Below are positions 1 through 12,264 of a stretch of 64,000 bases of DNA, in pieces; within the stretch, counting starts at the first letter, position 1; every line of letters begins with the position of its first letter. The stretch spans positions 10,178,038-10,242,037 of the forward strand of contig OZ007517.1 in assembly GCA_963931865.1 (NCBI GenBank), given 5' to 3'. This DNA comes from Axinella damicornis. Its lineage: Eukaryota > Porifera > Demospongiae > Axinellida > Axinellidae. Made by a program: the position numbers and the translations under genes. A model generated the notes under the pieces. That model saw only the letters and a list, made by a program, of their open reading frames with translations, searched no databases and was not told the DNA's origin.

Positions 1-413
1 CTAATAGCTAATTGGAAGCAGATGGACAACAGAGCCATCTCACAGCTGCGTGTTTGACATGTATAACCAGCACGCAGTGTATATATTGATGTTCTATATT
101 GTACTTCTCTGCTAGGACAAACAAGAGTTTCTTTACACATGCATAATGAAACAGGACATCAAAATGGTGCTGATTGGGTTTATCAAATGTGGTAAAATTG
201 TTATCCATTTCCCATCACCTGCTGCTGTTAATGTACCATGGTACCAAGTCTGAGTGCACCACAGGATGTATTGCAGGTTGAGAGACATAACAGCACAAGG
301 AAAAGCCGAGTGCTGTATTTGCCTTGAGACCCCACCCCAGTGCAATCCCACGGTGCACGAGACTTAACTGGTTTTGTTGCAACGTATAAAGAGTACTATT
401 TCCAGTGTTATGT

Positions 414-2858
414 TTATGGAACACTATACCACATATACATGTACAGCTTCCTGCAATAAGAAGTAATTTTGGCAAGATGGGCGTCATATTAGAAGAATTT
501 TCACCAGTCTAAGCAACTTAGTATTACCAAATTAATCTTATCAACAAACAGCGAAGCTCATTTATTTACTCTCATCACATAACATGTCAGATGCACAATA
601 CAGACCTTTTCCTTGAGTGCACTGAGCACATATAAACAAGCCTGCAGCTGTTTGCCATAGCAGGTACATCTGGTCATTCTGTCTGTCATGTAAGCGTTCT
701 ACTGACTGTCATGTTTGTTTGATTGCCCTGCATCATGATTCGGTTACTTCTAACTAGATCCCTATAGGCTTGTCACACATGCAGAATGGAGTGAAAAACA
801 TAATCATAAGAGATTCTAGTTGTGGTTTGCACATGCATAGAACATCATTTGGGAGGGTATATTACTCACCTCCATAATGCATTAGGTTCGTCCTTTTCCT
901 TCATGGCAACAGTTACGTTGGATATGGACCCATCTGCTATAGCATTAGCTACCTGGTTCATTTGATATGACATACCAGTTTGCAAAGAGAGTCCACCGAA
1001 ACAACCTCAGTGTGGGTTTGCAAAGTATTAATTTCCTCTGGTGATAGCTACTAACCTTTAATTCTCCTTCTCTTGTACTGGGTACACACAATGAGAATGA
1101 GTATGAACACTATTGAAGTCACGACAATAGCAGTCGCTATGCCCACGGACATCCAGATCAGTTGCTGTGTAACAACGTCATCCACACTACCAGACACTAC
1201 ACCAGTTGGCAACGGTTGTGTATAGATTAGAGTGGAGTGAGGAGAGGGTAGGCCAGTAGTGCTTGATCCATCATCTGAATGTGGAGTGTTAATGATATCG
1301 TTGATGATGGTTTGTGATGGGAGGAGTAGGTCTGTGGTAAGGTCGGGTCCATATCGTGTGCTGGTGGCTTCAACTTCAACGTTGGCTGGAGTTGATGTAG
1401 GCTGAACACACTTACTCTGTAGTATCGAAGGATCCTGAAGGATTATTGACCTATTGTCATTCGCACAGTGGACATCAGATTTATCCAATTGATTGTTGAG
1501 TTGCAATGAGTTGCACACTGTGCTTGAGGCACAGAAGTTTGTGAGGTGAAGGATCCTACTGGGGTTGGGAAGTGGATTCAATCGCATCATTACCACACAC
1601 CAGTAGTAGCCAAGATCCTCAGCTGTTATATTGTTTATTGTCAGCTGGGAGACCCTTCCCAGGGCCTGATTCTGATGTCGCAACACTTGATCTGTCACAG
1701 AATACCGTCCTCCTCCACTCACAGTTTGACCAGTACGGCCTGCATTACTTCTTATAGAACCCTGCTGCCATTGTATTGCAAAGTTATAAGAGATTGCAGT
1801 CACTAAACATGCAATTTTCAGATGGTCTGCACCGACTGGATTGCAGGTGGCCAAGTCTGGGTTTGTCCATGGTTCCTGATGGTACTGATGTGTACACTGA
1901 GCTGTAGTGTATATGGACAGCAATAACATTGATCAAGGTTACCTACCATACAGGAAAAATCATCAATCAAAAATTATAGTTGAAATGGGATCGAATGAAG
2001 CTGAATTATTGCAGTAGTCTGATATGGAAGCTGAACAGTGAACTGCAAAGAGTAGTGACCTCTGTACTGACAGGCAGTGGTCATCTGCAGATTTGCAAAT
2101 TCATTGATAGGGGGTGAAAAACGTGCCAGGTAGGAGGGGCGTAATGTGCCGATTGATTTGCAAATCACCTCCTGAAGCTCAGTTAAGAGCTCACTCTCTC
2201 CCTGCAAACAGCCTGGAACGGTTTCGACCCTCATTTGTATAGCGGTGGGTCATCATCAGCAGGCACCACTCTGGTGGAAACCCTCTCAGCACCACTCTCG
2301 TTGGTTCGGCTAGTGTCTAAGCCAACCACCCTTGGTTGGTAACTGTGCCAGAGGCTGTTGGGGTGCCTGGGTGGCAGACAGGCGCTAACGCATTGTGCCT
2401 TTACAGTCAATCCCCACAGGCCTGTAAGCCCGTCCGCAGGGCACCGACCTGGCTGACAACAGCTTAGATGGAGTGGAATGCACTGCACACCATCCTGGCT
2501 CCAAGGGGTGGCTTCTGTCACAATGCCCCTGTTGAGTATAAAAGAGACCTTGCAGTTGCCGTGAGCTCTTAACTAAGCTTCAGGAGGTGATTTGCAAATC
2601 AATCGGCTCATTGATAGGGGGCTTTTTGATTGAGCTGGTAGCACATTCATGACACAGCTGTTCATTCTCTAGCTCTAGCTCTGCGTGCACAATTTCTAGT
2701 ATTAATTACCAAAGACAGCCTGAAAAGAATGGTTCTGCACCCGATCAATTTGAAGGGTACAGAATTATTTACTAGCTACTACCAATGCAAGAGTTCATAC
2801 CCATGGCTGTTGTTGTTGCTGCATGCAGCAGTAGAGAGAGAACCAGCAACAGAGTCAT
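414..2858 (-). CDS. Single Ig-domain type I transmembrane receptor
   Basis: I join four exons: 2801-2858 (signal peptide starting MTLLLVLSLLLH), 1056-1901, 870-933 and 414-450; the phases agree and give about 334 residues. The large exon encodes one V-set-like Ig domain, with the first cysteine in KIACLVTA and the second in the typical DLGYYWC motif. A Cys-containing region and a Thr/Ser/Pro-rich stalk follow, then a hydrophobic segment (IWMSVGIATAIVVTSIVF) and a basic stop-transfer KRRR. The small tail exon at 870-933 could start earlier, at 952. The last exon ends in YMYMWYSVP, which contains a YxxM pattern; this exon is the least certain because it is only 37 nt long. It is probably a surface recognition receptor; the ligand is unknown. 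It is the leftmost member of the receptor cluster. The signal exon and the Ig exon join in phase 1. Confidence 0.7.
2100..2622. repeat. Fold-back element in intron
   Basis: Inverted arms lie at about 2137-2195 and 2553-2612 (GATTTGCAAATCACCTCC against its reverse complement). The 13-base direct repeat CATTGATAGGGGG lies near both outer ends (about 2101 and 2609) and may be a remnant of the target site. The element sits in the first intron of the single-Ig receptor and has no coding capacity that I can see. Confidence 0.5.
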
Positions 2859-3174
2859 ATTAAGAGCTCCGACGTTACATAAAGTCATGTAGACAATACA
2901 AACTGGAAGTACTTTAACAGTACAAGAATATGGTTATGCATGCTAGAGTCCACCCACAGATACCTATAGTGTTAACAAATGGTCACATCAGTGCTAGTGA
3001 GGGCCCTTACCAATCAGGACCTGAATGAAACCTCCTCTCAATATTGGAGATGCTGGGTTATCAGAGAAAAATTAACTGAACTGACGGAAAGGGTCATGCA
3101 GTACATACGTAGCTACACAATTGTGAGAGAAGATGCACATGATACCATTAGACATGTTGTTATAGCTACGTACT

Positions 3175-3505
3175 ATCCACACTATCCAATACTTATCAAA
3201 ACTGAAATGGTGTGCAAAGCAAGTGTGGATAGTAGCTATAACAACATGGGCTGTGAGACTTTATTCTCCATCAGTGTATGCTAGCTTTCTTGAGTCTATT
3301 TAGGCATTCATTGAAAGCAATACATAGCTACTATCCACACTTGCTTTGCATACTATTTCAGTTTTGATAAGTATTAGTATAGATTCCCACGTTGTCAATT
3401 CCCACTTGGTCAATGTTGTCGAAGTGGGAATTGACAAAGTGAGAAGTTGACAAAGTGGGAATTGACGAAGTGAAATTGACGAAGTGGGAATTGACCAAAT
3501 GGGAA
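3175..3505. repeat. Inverted repeat followed by 15-bp tandem repeat
   Basis: About 50 bases at 3188-3238 return inverted at 3326-3376 (core AAGCAAGTGTGGATAGTAGC). Just to the right, at about 3395-3505, a degenerate tandem repeat of roughly 15 bases occurs about five times (consensus GAAGTGGGAATTGAC). I see no gene between 2860 and 3500. Confidence 0.55.
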
Positions 3506-4640
3506 TACAAATCACAACAGCTAACTACACAGACACACTGCACCACATCCGTGATTTTGCAGATTTGTGAAAATGGTGCACCCTTCACAGAGAAGAAGTA
3601 CATCATTTATTAGTTCCTCTCAGGAGCATCAGCATGTGACGCTCACATGTCTTAGGACTTTATGCCTCCATCCTTAGACTAAGTAGCTACCATATTGTAC
3701 TTCATGTACTCAGACAATAACTCATCCTCCTAGTTGGAGAATGTCAGTGAACTGGTTCACTATAAATGAGACATTTGATGTACAACGTTTTGAATAGGGC
3801 AGTATGCCATCCAAGTTACTTAGCCATAAGCCAAGTTGGTCAGTTACCAGTTCCTATAGGCAAAAAGGCTTCACCTTTGCAAGGAGACTTAACCCCTTCC
3901 ACCTCCCTTGGTCCCTGCACCTTGTCACCCTCTTCTGGTATTTTAACTCATCCAGCTGCATGCCAGTCTGTGCTTTCTTCAAGTCCTTCCTCGCCAGCTT
4001 GACCTCCGCATTCAGCTACATGGAGAGAGATTGTGTAAACTACTGGTGTATTCTCATGCAGTAAGAGACTAATAGTATGATGTTTGATACTTTCCTAACA
4101 AATTTATATAATACATGCGACACTGCTTCAGCTGGTGTCCTTGTGTACACTGTCTCAAGGTCAGGGTATTTGTGGACAGGGCTAGCCAACAGCCTGCTCT
4201 CCAGTGCCTCAGCTTTCTGTGAGGAGGGAGGGAGGGAGGGAGGGAGGGAGGGAGGGAGGGGGGAGGGAGGGAGGGAGGGAGGGAGGGAGGGAGGGAGGGA
4301 GGGAGGGAGGGAGGGAGGGAGAGAGGGAGGGAGGGAGGGAGGGAGGGAGGGAGGGATGGAGGGAGGGAGAGGAGGAAGGAAGGAGGGGGAGGATGGAGGG
4401 GATAGAGGAGGGAGGGAGGAAGGAGGGGATTCCTCTACCGTTCCCAATCGTTCTCGTAACAATAGTAACAGACGATGTATATACAAGACAACACACCTTT
4501 GCCAGCTTCTTGAACTCGTCCTCCTTAATGTGCATGTCTTTGATCTGATCCAAAAGTGGCAGTCCATGGGGAAACCGTTTCTGAACTTCAGAAATTGACT
4601 TACAGCACTTCGGTTGTCTGATGAGCGAAGATCGCTCTAT
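3500..4640 (-). pseudogene. Truncated segmental duplicate of MTREX exons and introns
   Basis: This stretch repeats parts of the intact MTREX gene of this window, introns included, so it is a DNA-level duplicate and not a retrocopy. About 3520-3640 matches 49640-49770, around the exon at 49677-49722. About 3745-4050 matches 50310-51000, including the exon at 50855-50952. About 4129-4222 matches the exon at 51047-51142. About 4490-4630 matches the exon at 51501-51704. Several blocks are missing: the exons at 49803-50046 and 50437-50674, and the beginning of the 51047 copy. The last exon copy also has a short internal deletion before CAGCACTTCGG. Homology ends near 4635. No open frame spans it, so I call it a pseudogene fragment of an RNA-helicase gene. 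Confidence 0.8.
4216..4432. repeat. (GGGA)n microsatellite
   Basis: A long GGGA tract with minor interruptions. It corresponds to the GGGA tract at 51143-51290 next to the matching MTREX exon, so it was probably copied with the duplicated segment and then changed length independently. The apparent long ORFs over it are repeat artefacts. Confidence 0.9.
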
Positions 4641-4748
4641 ATTATTTGTGATTGCACGATGCATCAACCCGGCCCCCAAATGGTTGTCTATTTAGACAAC
4701 TATTTTAATGAAGTGCTATTGGTAGTATAGAGTTAGGAGATCACCAAC

Positions 4749-4812
4749 CTTGTGCAGAAGCTCCAAGCTGCACGATCCACACTGCTACCACTGGCACTAA
4801 TAGGAAGACCAT
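4749..4812 (-). CDS. Stand-alone signal-peptide exon (MVFLLV...GASAQ type)
   Basis: An ATG-initiated 21-codon reading frame plus one base ends at a GT donor (GCA CAA G, then gttggt). The peptide is a typical signal sequence, MVFLLVPVVAVW followed by GASAQ. Two homologous exons exist in the window, at 40019-40082 and 45166-45250, with the same length, the same phase-1 donor and the same AQ ending. No partner exon is visible before the next signal-peptide exon at 2801-2858. It could be an alternative first exon, phase-compatible with the Ig exon at 1056-1901, or an orphan left by duplication. The region from 4813 to 5075 holds no other gene that I can see. Confidence 0.6.
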
Positions 4813-5075
4813 GTCGTGATCTTGGCAGCTAGTTTTGCATAGACATTTATTGGAACACACTCACTTTTTCCATGATGTTTGTTGTACAGGAAAAAAGGCT
4901 ACAAATGGATGTACTGCAGCACAATAGTAGCTAAAACAGAAATATGCAACCAATAGTTAAACAAGAAAAAGTGTATACTATACAATACATACAATACACA
5001 TGATCATGAAAGGTTAAAGGTTACCACAAAACACAGCATAATATGATTGCAGGCATGTATAGTCTGTATGTTCAA

Positions 5076-8000
5076 TTAGATATAATCATAATCATCATCA
5101 CTTTGAACTGCTTCACTCTGCTGTCCTTCTAACACTTCGTAATCTAAACATTCATCATCACTTTCAACTGTTTTGTCAGCTTCACTCTGCTGTCCTTCAA
5201 ACACTTCGTAATCGAAACACTCTGTCACCTGGATGTCTCCTCTCCCTTCAGCGTCATGTGCTCCATATGCTATACATTCTGTCACTGGGATGTCTCTTCT
5301 TCCTTCTGCGTCATGTGCTCCATATGCTATACATTCTGTCACCGGGATGTCTCTTCTTCCTTCTGCGTCATGTGTTCCATATGCTATACATTCTGTCACT
5401 GGGATCTCAGAGGCTCCTCCGGATGTGACACCTGCAACTTGGCTGAAAGATATCACGTCAAACTCCATGTGAGTATATATTCTTCAGTCTCTCTAGGTTA
5501 TGTAATGCACATTAGCTGCAAGAAAGGCTTAATGAGGCCAGTATTTGTCAAGCTCTTCAAGACGGTAATTATCAGCACCTGTACATCAGGAGTGCATAAT
5601 TACATAAAGAGCGAAATTTACATCACTATGCACTGCTGGTACAATGTATCAGAAGCAGTTGCAGAGTGATCAGGCTAGCCTAAGGCTGCAAAGTAACTGA
5701 GAAAATTCTTCCTCGGAGGTTCTGAGCACCAAGGAGTGAAGATCCGAGGTTGCTGAGGTTTGGATGCTTGCTTGGGAAAAGTCATGGAGTGAGGTTGATA
5801 AGGGGCATTGACAATTTGACATCCACCATCGCTGCTGATCCTATCATGATTTTGGTCTGATGCATCGTCGACATGTGTGGCTGCACGGTGTTGGCAGTAA
5901 CTTCGTTGAGTATTAAAAAGGCCAAAAAATGGCCGGACAAACCGGACCAGTTAGGACAGCCCTGTGTATACAAGAAGACTTTACAGCAGCTATTATTGCA
6001 GCTACACGTGCGGCCCATTCATAGTACTATGTAGTACACCAAACCCAAGCACTATGCTGGCCTGATCAGGTGTGGTAGTTTGTTTGGTAGTCCCAGAATC
6101 GCCAATGCAGCTTGTAACGCAAATCTTCTTGTACACATTATACATCTAATTTCCTGTATATCGTTCCGTGAACTGAATTGAATGACTGCATGATCAGACT
6201 CCACAACACATGTACAGCTATAGCCTCGTTCCCAGGCGCTCGATAATTGTCGAGCACCTGGGAACGAGGCTAACAGCACTAGTGCTCCTTACCTGTCTAC
6301 CGTACGCAAATCAAAGCGGGCTCGATGGTTCCTTACTGCAATAACCACTATGATGATGATACTGATTCCAGTGACACTGCTCAGTGCAGCAACAGCAGCT
6401 GCACCAGCAATAACTCCAACATTGCTATCAGGAGGACCTGTAGTGGGTCCAGGACAACCTGTAGTGGGTCCAGGAGCACAAATGACTCATTCCTCGTCAA
6501 CTGCAACAGATATTTCTACCTATGCTATAATTATGTGAACTGTTCCAACCCCCTCCAATAAACCATAGCCTAAAACTGAAACTAAACAATTGCCAAAAAA
6601 TGAATGTGTAACAATTTTAGGACTGGGTGCATTGGACTAAGGATATATGTAATGGACTTTCTTTGCTTTTTGAAGGCAGGCCAATCCTTCCATATTAATA
6701 GAAAATAGTTTACTGTAGCATCAATCTATAGGATGGGTAGGGAGAGGGAGTCTGGTACCGAGACTAGGAGAGGTTATACAAGCAGAGACACTTACTACAC
6801 ACTAACTTTTCAGCAACTCACCCGCTTGTGCAGATACTGCAGTGAAGGGAGCCACAATCTGGGCCACTAACCCATCCCCAAAGTCAGCAAACACTCGGAA
6901 CGTGTAATCTGAGAAAGGTCGGAGATCTGCACCCATCACCTGGGTAGACCTCTGAGTGCCTGGGACAGTAATGTTGCGGGAGAGTGTCTCTGCCTGTCTC
7001 CTCTTCTTCCCATTAATATTGCTCTGTCCCGCTCGGCTGATTGCAGTGTACTCCACAACGTAGCTCTCCACAAACTCTTCACTGTCTGGAGCTGGCCATG
7101 AGACTGTGATGCTGTCTGGCTGCACAGTGGGGACTGCTGGATTATTCACAGGAACATAGGCTGTTTTGCACAGAGACCACAAGTGGGAAGGATGACACAA
7201 TGAACATACAAAACCTCTTACAGCTAACCTCCAAGCACATTCAACCTACTCTGAGCATAACTCACTCCAAATAAGCTGAACTTACTCCTAAAAGCAGCAT
7301 TCATTCAACTCACGTTCAGTTTGCTGTGAAACAGTCACAGCTGCACTATTCAGCTGTTGGTACACAGCAGAGACACTAAAGTCGTAGAGGCCACCAGAGT
7401 CCAGGTTGCTGATGACTTTCCCTGGAGTTCTCCCTTGCTGGTAGGGTATAGTGACAGTTGTCCGACTCCTACTCGCCCGCCGGGTGTAGCTGAGACTGAA
7501 GCTGACACTTTCCAAAATGGCAATGTCTGGGAGTTGCCAGGTGAGCACTACTCCAGTGTCCGAGACAAAAACAACGCTCACGTTCACAGGCTGCACATCC
7601 ACTGCAGAGAGCAATAATCATTAGTGACAGTACATGTGTACAGTCTCAGTGAATGAATAACTGCACAAAAGGCGGTGCCCAATTCATATGCATCGTACAT
7701 GCCAGCATACCCTTGTCTGATTTTGTCATTTGGTGGATACTGACACATACAGAAGAGAAGTTTATGCTTCATTTTAAGAATATCATAAACAGAATTCCAC
7801 GTGTCGGCCAATAAATGCTACTAGTACCTTGAAGTGTACAGTTAATCCAAGGCACAAATGAGGGTAAATGGAAACAGTGGATATTATTCTGGGTGGGCAT
7901 GGGTACATCCAGCTTATACCACCTAATTGCCAGCTAGTTTTGTTACCTTGGCAACAGCAGAACTATCTTAGTGCATGTCCGGCAGGCCTAATGATATACT

Positions 8001-10857
8001 CATCTGAGAATGGAACAGATTGGCTAGCAAGCTCTTTCAGTCAGTATAAGTGGTTTTACAGAGGAGATTGTGCTCTTCATACAGTGTAGCCTCGGCCCCA
8101 GACCCAAAGCAACCCCAGCATGGACTGCTTCCAGTATCACGGTAAGACAATGCCATAATGAGATGCCAACACTCTACACATGCACACCACACAACTTGAT
8201 CTGGAATTCTAGAATGGAGAAAGAGATATCAGAGACAACATACCCTCATTGGTACTATTAAAGGAGTATGGCCGTGCTGGCTGAGGCCCCAGGCCAACCT
8301 CGTTCTCTGCCTGAATGTAAACCCTGTACCTCCTCCCAGGAATGAGATCCATCAATACCGTCGTCGGCTGCATCGTTGTTGGTACAGAGATGATGGTTGG
8401 TGGCTGATCGACACAGAGGTCATTGGTGGCTGAGGGACAGTAGTTGATGTTGTAGCTGGTGATTCGGGAGTTGTTGTCTTCTGGCTGGTCCCACATCAGC
8501 TGCACTGAGGTCAGGGAGACAAGCATCCGGACCACTGTAGTATGATCGACCACACCAGGATGCTCTGGAGGGGGAGAGATCATGTTACCCCAGCTGGAGC
8601 CCATTATTCTACCACCATGTGAACTGGCAAAAGCATAGATAATAGAATACTCACTTGTATTCTATTATCTATGGCAAAAGAGACAGAGCTCTGAGAGCCG
8701 CGTGACAAAACAGCAATCATACCTGCATCTCAATGAACACACAAATTTAAATCAGGCAAACATGTTGGGCTTCTAGTTTATTGTAGAAGCTGGTATGTGA
8801 GGAAAGTACTATAATGGAGCTGCCAAGACATATTTGCATGTTGACACATTTTACACCAAATTAACAATAAATAGCGTATCACTCTTATATTCACTTCATA
8901 TTGTTCTGTGCACCAATAGTTCGAACTAGCCTCGTTCCCAGGCTCGGGAGGAGCCCAGGAACGAGGCTAGTTTGAACTTCTCCAAGTTGACATGGCCTAG
9001 GTAAGATTCCATCCTTCTTAGAAACGAATAGCCTCCATTGATCTCTGATAATCATGCCAGATCAGTTTGTTGCTACGCACGACAGAGCAATGACCTAGAG
9101 CTGAGTGGTCGCTTGTCCTTGATAATGAATGGACTGGCACAAAAGTGGTCACAAATTAATTATAGTGGCAAAATACCAGTCCACATGTAAAACTCACTCA
9201 TCAGTGTCAGATTAGCAGCAATAGAAGTGTCACTGCCTGCATCATTAGACACCACACAGCGGTAACTCCCGACATCTGAAGGCATGACATTCTGAATGGA
9301 GAGAGTCTCGTTGTTAGGAACAAATCTGCTATCACTGGGCAGTGCAGACCCATCCCCCTCCTCCCAGGAGTAGGTCAGATTCAGTCCAGTGGCATTCACA
9401 CTGAACGTCACATTACTGCCTGGAATGACATTACGCTGGTTCTGCGGTTGTGTGGTGATTATAGGAAGATCATCCACTGCAGTAGATAAGGAAGTAGGAA
9501 GAGAAAGCGAGAGGGAGATGACATATTGTACACTTCCAATGCCATAGCCAGCCACTAGTCCAGGGGTTCTACTGGCCTAATATTTGGTCTAGGGGTTCTA
9601 AATGAGTGAAAATGAAGTAGCCCCTCCCACTTTTATATATACTTATGTTATAGGTCCCTGAATCTAGGGGGTTCCATTGAACCCCCTCAGCTGTTGTACA
9701 AGGTTGGAGTGGGGCACAAAACATCATTGCCTCTTGCTTAACAGTTGCATTCTAAGCTATTATTTTCATGACATCCTAGAGAAACCATTTAAGAGCTGGT
9801 ATACAAGAGGAGAAGTAGAAGTTACACTGGTATAAAATAAATTGTGCCTCGTACATAAATATGGTCCGACTATACTTATGAATGGCCAACAAAGATTCTG
9901 ACTATAGTGCACCGCTATCATGCAGTGACCCAAACATAAATTTGGCGCTGAAACTCACTTGGTGGTTAAAGTGGTTAATAGAACTGGGAACTTCGTGCGT
10001 AGCTAATGACCTTTGTCCTTGCTTCTTTCTTATGTGCTATGTGCAAGCTATATTACTTACCAATTTCTAGTGACACATTTAGGACATGATCTCCCATTGT
10101 AGTAAACCTTGACACAGAAGATGTACTGGCAAGAAAACTGCTGCATCTGATTGGTCGGTGAATAAGACTGTAATGCAACCCAGGCTCAGTTTCAGCAACA
10201 ACAATCAGAGAATCTTCTCCATTGTTTTGATCCTCATGTTCATATATACAGACACCAACAATATCACCAACCAAGACGTTGAATTGGTCTGACGGTTGTA
10301 GAGTAAGGGTCTCACAGGACTCTGGAAAACTGGAAGACAAGTCACTTCCTCTCTTTGAAATATGCTCTCGTCTGATGCGTTGATACAATCTGATGCCAAA
10401 TGCCTCTGTCTCCCTATACAGTCCAATATCAGCTGCATACAAGCGGTTGCTCTGCACTGATGTAGGAGGGTAGTAGCAGAAGTGCCAGGCTGTAGCAGTG
10501 CCACTGCAGGATACACGGGATGAGATGTCCAGGAACAGACCAGTTTCAGTTGTTCCACTGGAACCCTGGGGTGGGGTGTTGCTTGGAGCACTGCATGAAG
10601 CACCAGTGATCTTTGGGAAACTTGAGATGACCACTGAAAATAGATTGGAATACTATAGGTTTAAGCATAAAAACTGGTACTCCCTCTTGACTTGTGTGAC
10701 GATGGCAATAAATTAGCTATTGATAGTTATCAATTACTAGAAAGTATGCCTTACTAATCTGAATTCCATTTTAGTTTTTGGTTTTCGTTAGCTAGCTAAA
10801 CACACATGCACATAATTTACCTGCCAGTGTCAGCACTACAAAGAAGTACGCATTCAT
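5076..10857 (-). CDS. Ig/FN3 transmembrane receptor with tyrosine-repeat tail (receptor A)
   Basis: Eight exons fit in phase: 10821-10857, 10061-10633, 9198-9476, 8244-8564, 7314-7601, 6822-7160, 6293-6485 and 5076-5442, about 798 residues. Order: signal peptide (MNAYFFVVLTLA); a domain of about 190 residues that I do not recognise; one Ig domain ([19 protein letters not shown]); three FN3 domains; a transmembrane helix around VTGISIIIIVVIAV followed by ARFDLR; and a tail. The tail holds three near-identical 19-residue repeats, each with ECIAYG, then YEVFEG, YEVLEG and a terminal DYDYI, so up to about seven tyrosines could be phosphorylated. The acceptor of the transmembrane exon is weak and inferred from phase. 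Ig, FN3, transmembrane and tail exons match those of the receptor at 17959-30981, so the two are paralogs. It is likely a surface adhesion or recognition receptor that signals through SH2/PTB proteins; the ligand is unknown. Confidence 0.8.
6221..6272. mobile_element. Short TAGCC-family fold-back element
   Basis: It starts TAGCCTCGTTCCCAGG and ends with the exact inverse CCTGGGAACGAGGCTA. It lies in the intron between the transmembrane and tail exons of receptor A. The flanks ACAGCTA and ACAGCACTA are similar but are not an exact duplication. Confidence 0.7.
8937..8969. mobile_element. Short TAGCC-family fold-back element
   Basis: TAGCCTCGTTCC pairs with GGAACGAGGCTA over about 33 bases. The flanks GTTCGAAC and GTTTGAAC differ at one base and resemble a target-site duplication. 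It is in an intron of receptor A. Confidence 0.65.
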
Positions 10858-11318
10858 TATAGTGGCAGTATAGCCGCCTGCAGAAACCATCAGAGCTCTA
10901 ACTGTGCACATACACATGACACAGCCCCACGTAGCTACTGTTTACTACCATAAGCGTAGCTGCTGAAGGGTGCTAATTGGGTGACGAATATCAACTAATA
11001 GATGGTTATGGACTAGTCTAAATACTGTGCATTAGCAGAATTTGTCTGCACTGGGTGCCACTAATTGGACTAGAATGGACTGGAATCTATTAAGTTTCTA
11101 CGGCACTGTGGTATGCAAAACCATTCTTTTTTTTAGATATGTAACCACCCATGGGTCTGGGAACGAGGCTATATACTAGCCCTTTAATGACTGACTTTAG
11201 TACAGAATATGGTTGCATACTCACTCAGGTGTTAGCCTGCTATTATCTTTGTGCATCTAGTTGTAGTGTTTCCATGTGCAATAAAAAGATCATGGAAATA
11301 TTGAAAGTGAGTTTGAAG

Positions 11319-12260
11319 CTATCTTGAACTGCACTCGTTGAAACTGTAAGTAATCGGTTGGGAGTTAGCTACCCAGCAAACCACATTTCTGCTTGTGTTG
11401 TGTGACCAGGAAACTTCATTCTTAGAGGAAAATAGCAACTCAGAAACTTTGTTGTTAGGCCTAGCTGTCACACTTGCAACAAAAGGTTCTTCAACTGTCG
11501 TCAAGGAAGTAGAAGGTAGAAGTGGCTGGCCATTTTGATGTGGTAGCTATAAACTGGATGGTATTCCTGGGTAAAATGTGTACTGTTAGGGGAGAAACGA
11601 CGCTAGTTAATATTTTATCATCCCTTCAATGGGCATAGCTAAACGTTCAATTGTGATCTCAGAGGCTCCTCCAGACACTTCACCTCCACTATAGCTTGCC
11701 TGAAGTTTTATCGAACTCCATGTTACTGTTGTATCTCTGGAGTTGCAGATGCATGGAGTTGCTGTTCCTGTACCAGAACTAGAGAAGCCGCTATAAAATG
11801 CAAACTCTCATGCAGTTTGCATGCACAGTTCTTGTGAGTTCAGGAATTCTACAAAACATTAATAATTCGTGTTTGGGAGCAGTTTTGCAGAAACCGGGAA
11901 ATGGCAGCTTTTGTACACCCCTTGATCCATGCTTTCATGGTTCACCAGTTTAATGACAACTCCAAAAAGGCACAAGTAATCATGCACCATCCACCCTCTT
12001 GCTACCTGCACTGACAGTCTAATTTTGGCCTATACTTCTCCTGAATCATGTTTTAAGCTTTTAAGTGTTGATTAGATTCATGATTTGCACCTTAATTTTA
12101 TTTCTTAATCTGGTTAATGTTTTATCTCTTAATCTTAATTTTGTTAAAGCTGTTCTTTGAACCCCACCACATTCTCTAGACAATAACTACAGGAGGACCT
12201 TCTGGCATAGAGTTGACAACACACAGACGTGCATTCCAAGATCCCATAGTTTTCCTGACA
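11319..12260 (-). pseudogene. Remnants of a receptor tail exon and downstream sequence
   Basis: About 11645-11720 matches the first part of the tail exons of receptors A and B (the SGGASEI motif with the same upstream bases) but breaks off soon after and has no full tyrosine tail. About 12035-12255 matches 17285-17635, downstream of receptor B, apart from a 157-bp mobile element present only in the second copy. The two matching blocks are in the opposite order to that at receptor B, as expected if a tandem repeat unit was broken. No complete gene can be built here, so I read it as decayed duplicates. Confidence 0.5.
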
Positions 12261-12264
12261 TAGA

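Noticed and set aside
2231..2521. 96-codon minus-strand ORF rich in Pro and Cys
   Set aside because: It lies inside the fold-back element of the single-Ig receptor intron and has no splice support.
4204..4567. Long ORFs rich in Gly-Arg-Glu or Pro-Ser-Leu over GGGA tracts (also near 20500, 27700, 29580, 51100, 53600 and 55000)
   Set aside because: A pure GGGA/TCCC repeat lacks stop codons in any frame, so these frames are a consequence of the repeat; they have no start context or partner exons.
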